Assembly: GCA_050258555.1 (NCBI GenBank) | Contig: JBLMZA010000094.1 | Location: forward strand, 1 to 64,000 | Direction of reading: 5' to 3' | From: CAISDA01 sp050258555 | GTDB taxonomy: Bacteria > Bacteroidota > Ignavibacteria > UBA10030 > UBA8401 | DNA length: 64,000 nucleotides | Shown here: piece after piece, positions 16,608 to 25,078 of the stretch | Layout of the letters: each line of letters starts with the position of its first letter | How positions within the stretch are numbered: position 1 is the first letter of the stretch | Notes under the pieces: generated by a model | Seen by the model: only the letters and a program-made list of their open reading frames with translations | Databases searched by the model: none | Told to the model about the DNA's origin: nothing | Position numbers and translations under genes: made by a program

Positions 16608-19292
16608 ATGGCAGAAGTTCAGCAGTTGAAATACCAGGCTCATGCGGAAGGACGCGTCCCGCCGCAGGCAACCGACATCGAAATGGCCGTGCTCGGAGCG
16701 ATGCTCCTGGAAAAAAACGCCATCGCCCGCGCGCTCGAAATCCTCGACGATTCGGTGTTCTACAAACCCGCACATCAGAATATCTTCAAGGCGATCGTCT
16801 GCCTCTTCGAGCGCAACGAGGCCGTGGACTCGATCACGCTCGCCGAGGAGTTGAAGCGGCGCGGACAACTCGATCAGATCGGCGGCCCGGTCTATCTTTC
16901 GGATCTCACGATGCGCGTCACCTCGGCCGCCAATATCGAATATCACGCGAAGATCGTGCTCGAAAAATCGCTCCTTCGCAACCTGATCGGCGCCTCGAGC
17001 GAAATTTCCTCGCGCGCGTTCAATGAAGCCGAAGACGCGCTCGATCTTCTGGATGAAGCCGAGCAGACGATCTTCAAGATTTCGGAAAAGCGGCTCAAGA
17101 AAAGTTTCACCTCGATGGGCGATGCGGTCTTCTCCACCATGGAGATGCTCGAGCGCATACACGGCTCATCGGGCGGCGTGACCGGAGTGCCCTCCGGATT
17201 CTCCCGGCTCGACAACCTCACGGGCGGGTTCCAGCCGTCTGATCTTGTCATCATCGCGGCGCGTCCCTCGATGGGCAAGACGGCCTTCGTGCTCTCCGTC
17301 GCCAGGAATGCGGCCGCCGATCACGCCATTCCGGTCGGCTTCTTCAGCCTTGAAATGAGCGCGCAGCAATTGGTGCTGCGCCTCATCTGCGCCGAGGCCA
17401 GAGTCGATGCGCACTCGGTCAGAACCGGAAGGCTTCCCGACGACCAGTGGCGGCAGCTCTCGACACGGATCGGCAAGCTCTACCAGGCGAAGATCTTCAT
17501 CGACGACACGCCGGCCTTGGGTATTCTGGAGCTGCGGGCGAAGGCGCGCCGGCTCAAGGTCGAGCACAATATCGGCATGATCATCGTCGACTACCTGCAG
17601 CTGATGCAGGGACCGAAGTCGGCGCAGAGCCGCGAGCAGGAAATCTCGATGATCTCGCGGAGCCTCAAGGCGCTTGCAAAAGAACTGAATATTCCCGTTC
17701 TTGCATTATCACAGCTGAACCGCTCTCTTGAAACGCGTCCCGACAAGCGCCCGATGCTTTCCGACCTTCGCGAATGCGTCGTCGGAGAGACACTGGTGCT
17801 GCTGGCCGACGGCCGGCGGGTCGCGATCCGCGATCTCGTCGGAAGCACGCCCGAAGTCTTCGCCGTCGACGAACACCACCGGATTGTCACGGCGCAGAGC
17901 GATAAGGTATGGCGTGTGGGCATCCGCCCCGTCTACCGGCTGAGACTGGCATCGGGACGGACATTCCGCGCGACGGCAAAGCATCGGATGCTTTCCGGAG
18001 CAGGATGGAAACAGATTGCCGAACTCTCAACGGGCGACCGGATCGCATTGGCCCGCAGGCTTCCGGAACCGGAAGAGACGCTGCGCTGGCCGGATGAACG
18101 CGTCATTCTGCTCGGACACTTGATCGGTGACGGCAGCTATCTCTCGCATCAGCCGCTTCGCTACACGACGGCCGATGAGGACAACAGCCGCGCCGTGCGC
18201 GAGGCGGTGGAGCATTCATTCGGCACGCCGGTCACGCGGCGCGAAGGTCCCACCGGCACGTGGCACCAGCTCCTGATCGGAGGCAACGGGAACCGTTGGC
18301 ATCATTCGGGAGTCGGCCGGTGGCTGCGCGAACTCGGCATCTGGAATCAACGCTCGTATCAGAAGCGGATTCCGGAAGAAGCCTTCCGGCTCGGCAACGA
18401 TCAGATTGCACTGCTGCTGCGGCACCTCTGGGCGACGGACGGCTGTCTCTGGTGCCGTCCGACAAAGAACCGCGAGGCTCATCCGAACATGTATTTTGCC
18501 ACCGTGAGCGAAGGGCTCGCGCAGGATGTGAGCGCGCTCTTGCTTCGGCTCGGCATTGTGGCCCGCATACACAGCGTGGCCCAGAAAAGCGGCAGACCGC
18601 TCTTTACAGTGAGAATCTCCGGAGCGATGCAGCAGGTGTTCCGCGATGCGGTGGGCTTTTTCGGTCCCCGCGCCCGCCATGCGCAGGAACTCGATGCATG
18701 GCTCAAGAAGGTGCATCGATGCACGAACGTCGATACGCTGCCGCTTGAAATCTGGGACCGGGTCAGAGCGTCCATGCAGGCGCAGAATATTTCGCAGCGC
18801 GCCATGGCATCGCTGCGTCAGACATCCTATGGAGGAACGAGTCATTTCCGATTCGCTCCCTCGCGCACGACGGTGGAAGAGTATGCCGGGATTCTGGAGG
18901 ATGAAGCGCTGCTGAGCGCCTCGAGCGATGATCTGTTCTGGGACCGCATCGTGGCGATCGAGCCGGCAGGTGAAGAAGAGGTCTTCGATTTGACGGTGCC
19001 CGGTCCGTCGTCATGGATCGCCGATTCGATCGTGACGCACAACTCGGGCGCCATCGAACAGGATGCCGACGTCGTGATCTTCGTGCACCGTCCCGAAAAA
19101 TACGGCATGACCAAAGACGACGGCTCTTCGGCCGAAGGCATCGCGGAAATCATCGTGGGCAAGCACCGTAACGGTCCGACCGATGAAGTCGAAGTCGCAT
19201 TCATCAAGCAGTATGCGCGCTTCGAGAATCTGGCGCTGCCGTCGTTCGAGAACTTCGCGCCGCCGCCGAGCGCCGATGAGCCCGTGTTCTAA
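16608..19292 (+). CDS. dnaB: Replicative DNA helicase DnaB containing an intein
   Basis: 894-residue precursor of the hexameric replicative helicase that unwinds DNA at the fork. Exteins are residues 1-389 and 813-894, giving a 471-residue mature protein, which is normal for DnaB. The N-terminal domain (PPQATDIEMAVLGAMLLEKNA in family order) and linker precede the RecA-like ATPase domain with Walker A ARPSMGKTAF (Lys224), FFSLEMS, MIIVDYLQLMQ (Walker B) and LALSQLNRSLE. The intein interrupts LSDLRE / SGAIEQDADVVIF, so splicing restores the conserved helicase sequence exactly. The function of the host enzyme is essential, so efficient splicing must be assumed. Confidence 0.97.
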   Translation: MAEVQQLKYQAHAEGRVPPQATDIEMAVLGAMLLEKNAIARALEILDDSVFYKPAHQNIFKAIVCLFERNEAVDSITLAEELKRRGQLDQIGGPVYLSDLTMRVTSAANIEYHAKIVLEKSLLRNLIGASSEISSRAFNEAEDALDLLDEAEQTIFKISEKRLKKSFTSMGDAVFSTMEMLERIHGSSGGVTGVPSGFSRLDNLTGGFQPSDLVIIAARPSMGKTAFVLSVARNAAADHAIPVGFFSLEMSAQQLVLRLICAEARVDAHSVRTGRLPDDQWRQLSTRIGKLYQAKIFIDDTPALGILELRAKARRLKVEHNIGMIIVDYLQLMQGPKSAQSREQEISMISRSLKALAKELNIPVLALSQLNRSLETRPDKRPMLSDLRECVVGETLVLLADGRRVAIRDLVGSTPEVFAVDEHHRIVTAQSDKVWRVGIRPVYRLRLASGRTFRATAKHRMLSGAGWKQIAELSTGDRIALARRLPEPEETLRWPDERVILLGHLIGDGSYLSHQPLRYTTADEDNSRAVREAVEHSFGTPVTRREGPTGTWHQLLIGGNGNRWHHSGVGRWLRELGIWNQRSYQKRIPEEAFRLGNDQIALLLRHLWATDGCLWCRPTKNREAHPNMYFATVSEGLAQDVSALLLRLGIVARIHSVAQKSGRPLFTVRISGAMQQVFRDAVGFFGPRARHAQELDAWLKKVHRCTNVDTLPLEIWDRVRASMQAQNISQRAMASLRQTSYGGTSHFRFAPSRTTVEEYAGILEDEALLSASSDDLFWDRIVAIEPAGEEEVFDLTVPGPSSWIADSIVTHNSGAIEQDADVVIFVHRPEKYGMTKDDGSSAEGIAEIIVGKHRNGPTDEVEVAFIKQYARFENLALPSFENFAPPPSADEPVF
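17775..19043 (+). mobile_element. DnaB intein with LAGLIDADG homing endonuclease
   Basis: In-frame 423-residue intein, residues 390-812 of the dnaB product. All class 1 splicing residues are present: Cys390 at the N-junction, the block B TAKH (Thr456, His459), block F VFDLTV with Asp794, the block G THN ending (His811, Asn812) and Ser813 as the first C-extein residue. The central part is a two-motif LAGLIDADG (DOD) endonuclease: VILLGHLIGDG (499-509, Asp508) and IALLLRHLWATDG (600-612, Asp611). Both motifs keep their acidic catalytic residues, so the element looks able both to splice and to home. The insertion point is between Glu389 and the Ser-Gly of LRESG. Confidence 0.95.
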
Positions 19293-19364
19293 CGCAGAGA
19301 AAATTAAAAAGTGTGACCCAGTAACGAATCCCTTTGTCAGTTTTAGAAAGGCATACGAAACCCT

Positions 19365-20264
19365 ATGGACCGACGGAAATTTCTGAGTGCGGGCGCGCTT
19401 GCGGCGCTTGCGCCCCTGGCATCCAAAACCTCGTTCGCGCGCTCGCTCGCATCGCTGGCGCTCGAGGATGAGGACGAAAAAATCTGCACGGCGAAGTTCG
19501 AGTTCGCCGTCTCGAAAAAACTTGCCGCGCTCCCGATCAACGAAGTGATGGTCGAGATCGGCAAGACATTCCTCGGCACCGACTACGTGGGCCATGTGCT
19601 CGAAGCCGAGGGCGAGGAGAAGCTCGTCGTCAACATGCGCGCGCTGGACTGCGTCTCGTTCTATGAGAACTGTCTCGTGCTGGCGCGCTGCATCAAGATG
19701 AACGATCTGACGTTCGACGCCTACAAGAAGCAGCTGCAGTTCGTGCGCTACAGAGGCGGCGTCATCAACGGCTATCCGAGCCGGCTGCACTACACGACCG
19801 ACTACTGGTACGACAACGAGAAGAAGGGCGTGCTGAAGGTGGTGACGAAGCAGATCGCCGACGACAAGAACATCCAGAAGATGCCGAAGCCGATCAACTT
19901 CATGACCGAGCACCGCTCGAGCTACAAGCAGCTGGCCAACGAGGCGTTCTTCAACGAGGTGAAGAAGCAGGAAGACGCGATCAACGCGCGCGAACTGGTC
20001 TTCCTTCCCAAAGGCAACGTGCACATGTTCGCCGACAAGATCAAGACGGGAAGCCTCATCGGCATCACGACAAACCTGAAGGGCATGGATATCAAGCACA
20101 CCGGCGTCGCCATCCGCATGGAATCGGGCGAGCTGCATTTCATGCACGCGCCGCTTGCGGGAGCCAAGGTCCAGATCACACCCACCACGCTTCATGAGTA
20201 TCTTGCGAAGTTCAAGGACGATACCGGCATCATCATCGCCGAAGCGCAGGAGCCCAAAGCGTAA
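19365..20264 (+). CDS. DUF1460 (amidase-like) exported protein
   Basis: 299-residue protein of the DUF1460 family, related to NlpC/P60-like peptidoglycan amidases. The N-terminus MDRRKFLSAGALAALAPLAS resembles a Tat signal (RRKFL followed by a weakly hydrophobic core), implying a folded periplasmic protein. The likely nucleophile is Cys96 in RALDCVSFYENC. The matching His is His245 in MDIKHTGVAI, followed by LHFMHAPLAGAKV. The family's substrate is not established; cell-wall muropeptide cleavage is a reasonable guess from the fold. It lies 72 nt after dnaB with an AGAAAGG ribosome site, and converges on the GH113-like gene. Confidence 0.85.
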   Translation: MDRRKFLSAGALAALAPLASKTSFARSLASLALEDEDEKICTAKFEFAVSKKLAALPINEVMVEIGKTFLGTDYVGHVLEAEGEEKLVVNMRALDCVSFYENCLVLARCIKMNDLTFDAYKKQLQFVRYRGGVINGYPSRLHYTTDYWYDNEKKGVLKVVTKQIADDKNIQKMPKPINFMTEHRSSYKQLANEAFFNEVKKQEDAINARELVFLPKGNVHMFADKIKTGSLIGITTNLKGMDIKHTGVAIRMESGELHFMHAPLAGAKVQITPTTLHEYLAKFKDDTGIIIAEAQEPKA

Positions 20265-20278
20265 TCGATTCTCGAGCG

Positions 20279-20301
20279 CCGTCTCAGGATCCCTGAGACG
20301 G
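20279..20301. terminator. Hairpin between convergent genes
   Basis: CCGTCTCAGG (20279-20288) and CCTGAGACGG (20292-20301) form a perfect 10-bp stem with a 3-base loop. It lies between the DUF1460 stop and the GH113-like gene, overlapping the latter's stop codon. A long T-tract is missing on both sides, so it may act as a weak bidirectional terminator or as a 3'-end stabiliser. Confidence 0.5.
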
Positions 20302-21441
20302 TTCCGGAGGCGGCGCCTCGAATCCCGTGAAGAACTCCGTTTGTCCCGTCTGATAGAAGCGCTTCAGGACGCGCGCCGCCGCTTTGTTGCGGCATGTGTA
20401 GTTGGTCGCTTCCGTTGCGCTTTGCGTACTCTCCCAATTCCACCAGAAGATGCCCGCGCACCACGGGCGGTTTCCGAAGTAGCGGAGGATCGCCGAATAA
20501 TAGCACGCCTGCGCCGCTTCATCCTTCTTTGCCCCGGTTGATGCACCGGGCTCGTAGGCGGCCGGATTGGAGAGCGCGCCGGAAACGGACTGGCATCCGG
20601 CTTCCGTCAGGATCACCCGTCGTCCCCACCTGCTTGCCATTGCCGAGAGGCGCGCACCATGGAGATGCAGCAAACGCTCTGTTTCCGATTCCGAAGGCAG
20701 CGCGTCTGCATGCGGGCGCGAGGCGGGAAAATACCCGCTCACGCCGAGATAATCGAGCTCGCGCCAGAATCCGATCTGCTCGTATTCCCCTTCCGCACTC
20801 ATCACGCCGCTCCAATTCGAGGAATAGGTCAGCATGCCGTGATAGACACTGCGGATCTTCCCAATGATCGACTGCCACTCGGAAGTATATTCGGGAACGG
20901 TTGCCGATGCGAGTTCGGTGCCGATGCAGAGCATCTCGATCCCTTCTTCCTCGGCAAAGGCCGCATAGCGCAGGATCATCGAAGCGTAGGCGTGAAACCA
21001 TCGGCCGCTCGTATCAGGCCGGATCAGGCCGCGCCACTGTCCCGTATAGCAGTCGACCTGCGGCTTGAGCATGATCTTCAGCCCGTGCACGCGCGCATCG
21101 CGCACGGCCGTGCGCAGATCATCCATCGACGAGGTGGCATGCCATGCGCGTCCTGTAACGGGATTGATGCCGGAGGCGTTCGGCGCGATATCGATGGATG
21201 CGGGCGACGACTGGAATTCGAAGACCGTCAGAGCGACCCATGTGCTTGCCGTCTGCGCGCGCAGTTCTTCGAGCGCCGAGCGTTCGGCGCCGCGCGTGAA
21301 CCCGTCCGGGGCAAATGACGTATACCCGTATCCCTTGAAATACATGTCCGATTCCGGTCTGACCGCACTGTCGACGCCGACGCACCCTGTCTCAAGAATA
21401 ATGGCGGGAAAGAGAAAAAGAAGCAACACCCAAAAACGCAT
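20284..21441 (-). CDS. GH113-like glycoside hydrolase, probable lipoprotein
   Basis: 385-residue TIM-barrel protein resembling glycoside hydrolase family 113 (beta-mannanase type; clan GH-A). The acid/base Glu is likely E176 in MLCIGTELAS and the nucleophile E280 in VILTEAGCQS, the order and spacing of clan GH-A. The end shows the WCAGIFWWNWES strand-8 region. The open frame starts with a GTG at 21447, but the ATG at 21441 gives a clean signal (MRFWVLLLFLFPAIIL) ending in ETGC. Cys20 could be lipidated, although Glu at -3 is unusual for a lipobox. It lies downstream of the lamin-tail gene. Substrate is unproven. Confidence 0.75.
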   Translation of the reverse strand: MRFWVLLLFLFPAIILETGCVGVDSAVRPESDMYFKGYGYTSFAPDGFTRGAERSALEELRAQTASTWVALTVFEFQSSPASIDIAPNASGINPVTGRAWHATSSMDDLRTAVRDARVHGLKIMLKPQVDCYTGQWRGLIRPDTSGRWFHAYASMILRYAAFAEEEGIEMLCIGTELASATVPEYTSEWQSIIGKIRSVYHGMLTYSSNWSGVMSAEGEYEQIGFWRELDYLGVSGYFPASRPHADALPSESETERLLHLHGARLSAMASRWGRRVILTEAGCQSVSGALSNPAAYEPGASTGAKKDEAAQACYYSAILRYFGNRPWCAGIFWWNWESTQSATEATNYTCRNKAAARVLKRFYQTGQTEFFTGFEAPPPEPSQGS

Positions 21442-21521
21442 GCACACTCAAAAAGCAAAAGAAAAAGAAAACCTTTATATACAGAGATCATCGGCGTGGA
21501 CTGGGAAATCTTGAGTGTGCA
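21441..21521. repeat. Inverted repeat flanking the GH113-like gene leader
   Basis: TGCACACTCAA (21441-21451) and TTGAGTGTGCA (21511-21521) are perfect 11-bp inverted repeats. One arm starts exactly at the start codon of the GH113-like gene. The 59-base interior is AT-rich, with a TATATAAA box on the minus strand near 21474-21481 and a purine/pyrimidine-biased stretch. On the transcript the arms would pair and enclose the leader, masking the start codon. Confidence 0.55.
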
Positions 21522-21544
21522 GCCCCCGGGGGAGGCGATCGCCG

Positions 21545-23269
21545 CTAGAGCGGAGAGGCGACCACGGCCGATGCCTTCAGCGCGCGCAGCGATGTGCCGG
21601 CATCATCGAGCGCTTCCAGGAAAATAATATAGATGCCCATGCGCACCCGGGCGCCCGCGTCATCGCATCCGTTCCAGATGATCGTGCCGGAGGATCCGGA
21701 GAATTCGGCGTTGGCTAAGAGCCGGACGAGCCTTCCCTGTGCATCGAAGATGCGCAGCCGGATCGTCGATGCTCTCGAGGGCAGCATGTAACTGATCGCG
21801 CAATGATCATCCCTTCCGTCGCCGTCGGGCGAAAAGGGATTCGGCGCGCACTTGAGGGCGGCGTCGGAAGGAAGAAGCGACGCGAAGACCGAATTGGCGG
21901 CGCCCGGCGTGCCGCCCTGCGCCGAGGCCGACGTGCTCCAGCTTCGTGCATCGCAGGAGGCAAGCGACGGGTGGATCTTCTCGAGCGAGCGTCCGGCATT
22001 GTCGGATCGGCGTATATGCCATGCAGGCGAATAGCACAGACTGTCGATCACCGTTCCTTCGGCATCTGAAAGGATGATCGCTTCTCCGGTATTGGCGAGG
22101 CTGAGCGATGGCGCAACAAGCGCGAGTGCGGATGCCGCCGATCTCTCCATCTGTTCGATGATCGCGGAATCCGATGCGATGAGGGCGTAGCCGTGCGGGG
22201 CGATGTTCCTGGCATGGGGCGCAAGCGCCACGACATGCCGGTTCTTTTTCGATGGAGGAGCGTCGGCGATCGTCCATCCTTCGAGCGAGAGGGGCAGAGA
22301 AGTCGTATTGACAAGCTCGATGTATTCGGGCCGATCGGGCGCGGGGTCGTACATGATCTCATTGATCACAAGCGCGTGCAGGCCCGCGGAGGCCGAAAGA
22401 GTGAACGAGACGGTGTTGTTCGTCGTATCCTCATCATCGGAGGATGAAAGCCTGCAGTGCATCCGATGCCTGCCCGGAAGAAGCGAGCGGTAGAAAAGCG
22501 TGACGGATAAGGAGTCGCCCGGATGCCCGTACGTGTGCGTGAATGTCTCTTCGGCCGCGCACTCGTTGGCGCTCGAATCCCAGAGCATGAGCGTCGCCGT
22601 ATATGCTCCGGATGAAAGCCGGCTTGTGACCGTGAATGTGCAGGCGATATCGGCTCCGGCATCGATGCGCGAGGGAAGCGTCACAGAATCGCCGAGCGCC
22701 AGGTCGCATGCGGCGCGGAATGAGAGCGTGATCTCATCGAGCCTCAATGTGCCGGTGGAGCCCGTGCCGTTGCCGAGCGTCCGGAAGCGAAGGCGCACCG
22801 CGGATTTGTCGTCGAGCCATGAGGGAAGCGGAATCGTGCGCCGGATGTAATTCGATGACGAGGAAAGAAGCGTGAGCGTGTCGGAGAGCGGGATCCAGAG
22901 CGAGTCATCGGGCGCGAGCGCCGCTTCGATGAGCATGCCGGCATTGAAGGAGGAGCTTCTGCGCTCGTAAAATTCGAGCGCCTGCACTTTTTTTCCCGCA
23001 AAGGAAAGCACGGGAAGACCGAGCCACTGGGCGATGCGCGCATCGGTCGACATCACCGATGCCGGAGGCGAATAGGGCACCGATGTCGTCGTCTGAAAGT
23101 CGCCCGATATAAGCTTCGCCTTCGATGTGATCCAGCCTGCAGGCAAAAGCGGAACAGGCGTCGTATCGAAGGATTCATGAAACGGCTGTGCGGCGGCCTG
23201 AAGCGACAGATGGATGATCAGGCCGATGCCCGCCGCGGCCGCACGAACAATGCCCCCTGTGCGCTGCAT
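21545..23269 (-). CDS. Lamin-tail-domain secreted protein with T9SS-type tail
   Basis: 574-residue exported protein. Signal peptide is residues 1-28 (MQRTGGIVR, Ala/Gly/Ile core, QAAAQ). Residues about 30-190 resemble a beta-sandwich cleaved-adhesin-like domain. About 190-300 are an Ig-like segment (VTSRLSSGAYTATLMLWD). A lamin tail domain begins at HALVINEIMYDPAPDRPEYIELVN (landmark VINEIMYDP, about 300-430). The C-terminal ~90 residues (CAPNPFSPDGDGRDD, LRIFDAQGRLVRLL, GIYIIFLEAL) are a FlgD-like/T9SS sorting domain. This suggests export by T9SS and attachment to or release from the cell surface. A strong GGAAGGGGGGA ribosome site precedes the ATG. Biological role unknown. Confidence 0.8.
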   Translation of the reverse strand: MQRTGGIVRAAAAGIGLIIHLSLQAAAQPFHESFDTTPVPLLPAGWITSKAKLISGDFQTTTSVPYSPPASVMSTDARIAQWLGLPVLSFAGKKVQALEFYERRSSSFNAGMLIEAALAPDDSLWIPLSDTLTLLSSSSNYIRRTIPLPSWLDDKSAVRLRFRTLGNGTGSTGTLRLDEITLSFRAACDLALGDSVTLPSRIDAGADIACTFTVTSRLSSGAYTATLMLWDSSANECAAEETFTHTYGHPGDSLSVTLFYRSLLPGRHRMHCRLSSSDDEDTTNNTVSFTLSASAGLHALVINEIMYDPAPDRPEYIELVNTTSLPLSLEGWTIADAPPSKKNRHVVALAPHARNIAPHGYALIASDSAIIEQMERSAASALALVAPSLSLANTGEAIILSDAEGTVIDSLCYSPAWHIRRSDNAGRSLEKIHPSLASCDARSWSTSASAQGGTPGAANSVFASLLPSDAALKCAPNPFSPDGDGRDDHCAISYMLPSRASTIRLRIFDAQGRLVRLLANAEFSGSSGTIIWNGCDDAGARVRMGIYIIFLEALDDAGTSLRALKASAVVASPL

Positions 23270-23311
23270 GTCACATTCCCCCCTTCCTCACTCCTTGAAT
23301 GCGTGCGCCGG

Positions 23312-24742
23312 CTACGTCCTCCAGAAGATATGCTTTTTCGTGCAGAATTGCACGAACAGTGCGAGAAGCAGCGTGATCACCGCTCCGCGCGCAAAGCCGA
23401 GCCACGGCGTCACGGCGAGCTCGGAGGACAGGCTCAAGAGCGATGTGGCCCCCAGGATCGGGATGATGAAATTATTGACGCCGGCATAGGCGATCATCGG
23501 GTTCTGTCCGTTGTCGATCAAGAGCGAGAGCGCGCGTTTCTTTCCGAAGACGTCGATCACGATGGAGAAGGCGATATAGAGGCAGATGGCCAGTCCCGAT
23601 GTGATGAAATAATAGCTCATCGTGGCGCGGTCCTTTTTGATGCCGCCTTCATACGGTTCGAAGAAGAGTCCGAGCACGAGCCAGTAGATCGCCCAGGAAA
23701 AGAGTTCCTTGAAAAGCCGTTCAAGCGCGGTGCGCGGATTTCGGAGCAACAGCCATCCGGCTCCGCAAAGAATCATCGTGGCGATCGTGGTTTCGCCGGT
23801 CATGCGCGCCTTCATGCCCACAAGCAGCAGCGGAATGAAGGCGAGCATGAGCGCGAGCGCGGCAAGCGCCTTCAGGCGCGGCATGGCAGCAGAGGCATCC
23901 TCGGGCCGTCCCGACTCCATCCATTCCAGGAGCAGATCTCCGGCGATCATGCCGGGAATCACGATGAAGAGGTATTGCAGGTAATAGAGCGTATAGATCC
24001 ACGGGGCCGGCGTGAGCGTCCAGAAGTCATGCACCCAGCCCGGGACGGGAGCGGGCATATTCGAGAGCCGGATCGCCGCGAGGATGCCGAGCACGCCCAG
24101 GCGCAATAGCGGCCTTTGGCGCGTGAAGAGCCACAGGAGTGAGCCGAAGACCGCCATGTTCGTGAGCACGATGATGATGATATCCGATCGGGTCAGAAGA
24201 AATCCGCTTCCGTCGGGATAGCGCAGCGTGGCAAGCAAAAGGATGCCGAGTACCCATCCGAGCGCGCGCACGAGCCGTCGGCGCAGCACAGGCCACGCCT
24301 CAGGCAGGCGCATGAGCATGGGAAAGAGCAGCGCATACCCGTAGAGCGCCGTCATCCATGTGACGAATGTCGGATGCGCCGAGATCACATGGGGACGGAT
24401 GGCCATGACATAGAGCGCAAAAAATCCGAGCAGGAATCCGCGTTGAAGAATCGAGCCGGCGACGCTCCAGACCGATGCGCCGCGCGAGAGGCGCCGGGAG
24501 AGGGCGAGCGGAAAGGCTGCGCCCATGGAAAATAAAAAGAAGGGAAAGACCAGGTCGACCCAGGTGATGCCGGGCAGCGTCGGGATGAACTGATGCAGGG
24601 GCGGCGGCACCTGTGCATGATACATCCAGTCGGGAAGCGTGTTGGTGAAAAACGGAAGCTGGCCCGAAAGAATCATCGCCAGGATTGCAAAGCCGCGCAG
24701 TGCATCGAGTGCGAAGGCGCGCGTGGAGGTGCCGGATGTCAT
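23312..24742 (-). CDS. DUF5009/acyltransferase-like membrane protein
   Basis: 476-residue polytopic membrane protein resembling DUF5009 proteins and heparan-alpha-glucosaminide N-acetyltransferases, which move acetyl groups across a membrane onto sugars. The family signature at the N-terminus is FALDALRGFAILAMIL, followed by GITWVDLVFPFFLFSMGAAFPLALSR in two landmarks (WVDLVFPFFLF, GAAFPLAL). About 11-12 hydrophobic segments are visible. I chose the ATG at 24742 because the family begins just before the LDALRG motif; the open frame extends upstream to 24931 with non-family sequence. It precedes the lamin-tail gene by 42 nt. Its place near glycan-related genes fits a role in envelope sugar modification, but the acceptor is unknown. 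Confidence 0.82.
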   Translation of the reverse strand: MTSGTSTRAFALDALRGFAILAMILSGQLPFFTNTLPDWMYHAQVPPPLHQFIPTLPGITWVDLVFPFFLFSMGAAFPLALSRRLSRGASVWSVAGSILQRGFLLGFFALYVMAIRPHVISAHPTFVTWMTALYGYALLFPMLMRLPEAWPVLRRRLVRALGWVLGILLLATLRYPDGSGFLLTRSDIIIIVLTNMAVFGSLLWLFTRQRPLLRLGVLGILAAIRLSNMPAPVPGWVHDFWTLTPAPWIYTLYYLQYLFIVIPGMIAGDLLLEWMESGRPEDASAAMPRLKALAALALMLAFIPLLLVGMKARMTGETTIATMILCGAGWLLLRNPRTALERLFKELFSWAIYWLVLGLFFEPYEGGIKKDRATMSYYFITSGLAICLYIAFSIVIDVFGKKRALSLLIDNGQNPMIAYAGVNNFIIPILGATSLLSLSSELAVTPWLGFARGAVITLLLALFVQFCTKKHIFWRT

Positions 24743-25078
24743 GGGTGTGTGAATGAAAAAAGGTGCACGTGGGATGAAAGGACCGTCATGGAACATTCCA
24801 GTGGAGCGGACCGTTACTATATCCAGCACCAAAATAAAATGAAAGACATGCAGAAGCAAGTGTGGAATTTTAAAGAATTCCTCTTGACATGGAAACAAAA
24901 TCTTGCTATACTTGCCAAGGTAGGTTTTCATACATTCCGGCCGGCAATCCCATCCCCTCAGAGCCTGTCTCTATCAACATTGCCCCGATCGACCTCGAAA
25001 CCGGTGTTGCCGGCTTTCACCACACAATCGATTGTTCTTTTTTTTGTGATTCAACTATTCATACACAAAGGGTTCCGT
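24743..25078. other. Divergent intergenic region, 336 nt
   Basis: No gene was found here. The region is clearly AT-richer than its flanks and separates DUF5009 (-) from the TonB receptor (+). It holds a consensus promoter for the + strand (24884-24912) and a leader of about 160 nt for the receptor. On the minus strand TTGCTT and TATTTT (17-base spacing, in the 24820-24865 area) and a TATAGT box may serve DUF5009; these are weak. No riboswitch was recognised in the long leader. Confidence 0.6.
24884..24912 (+). promoter_or_regulatory. Consensus sigma-70-type promoter for the TonB/chitinase module
   Basis: TTGACA (24884-24889, perfect -35) and TATACT (24907-24912, five of six matches to TATAAT) are separated by exactly 17 bases. 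It lies in AT-rich intergenic DNA. Transcription would start near 24919, leaving a leader of about 160 nt before the TonB receptor ATG at 25079. Confidence 0.75.

Noticed and set aside
24593..25078. N-terminal extension of the TonB receptor frame
   Set aside because: It would cross a consensus promoter and remove the signal peptide from the N-terminus; the ATG at 25079 fits better.
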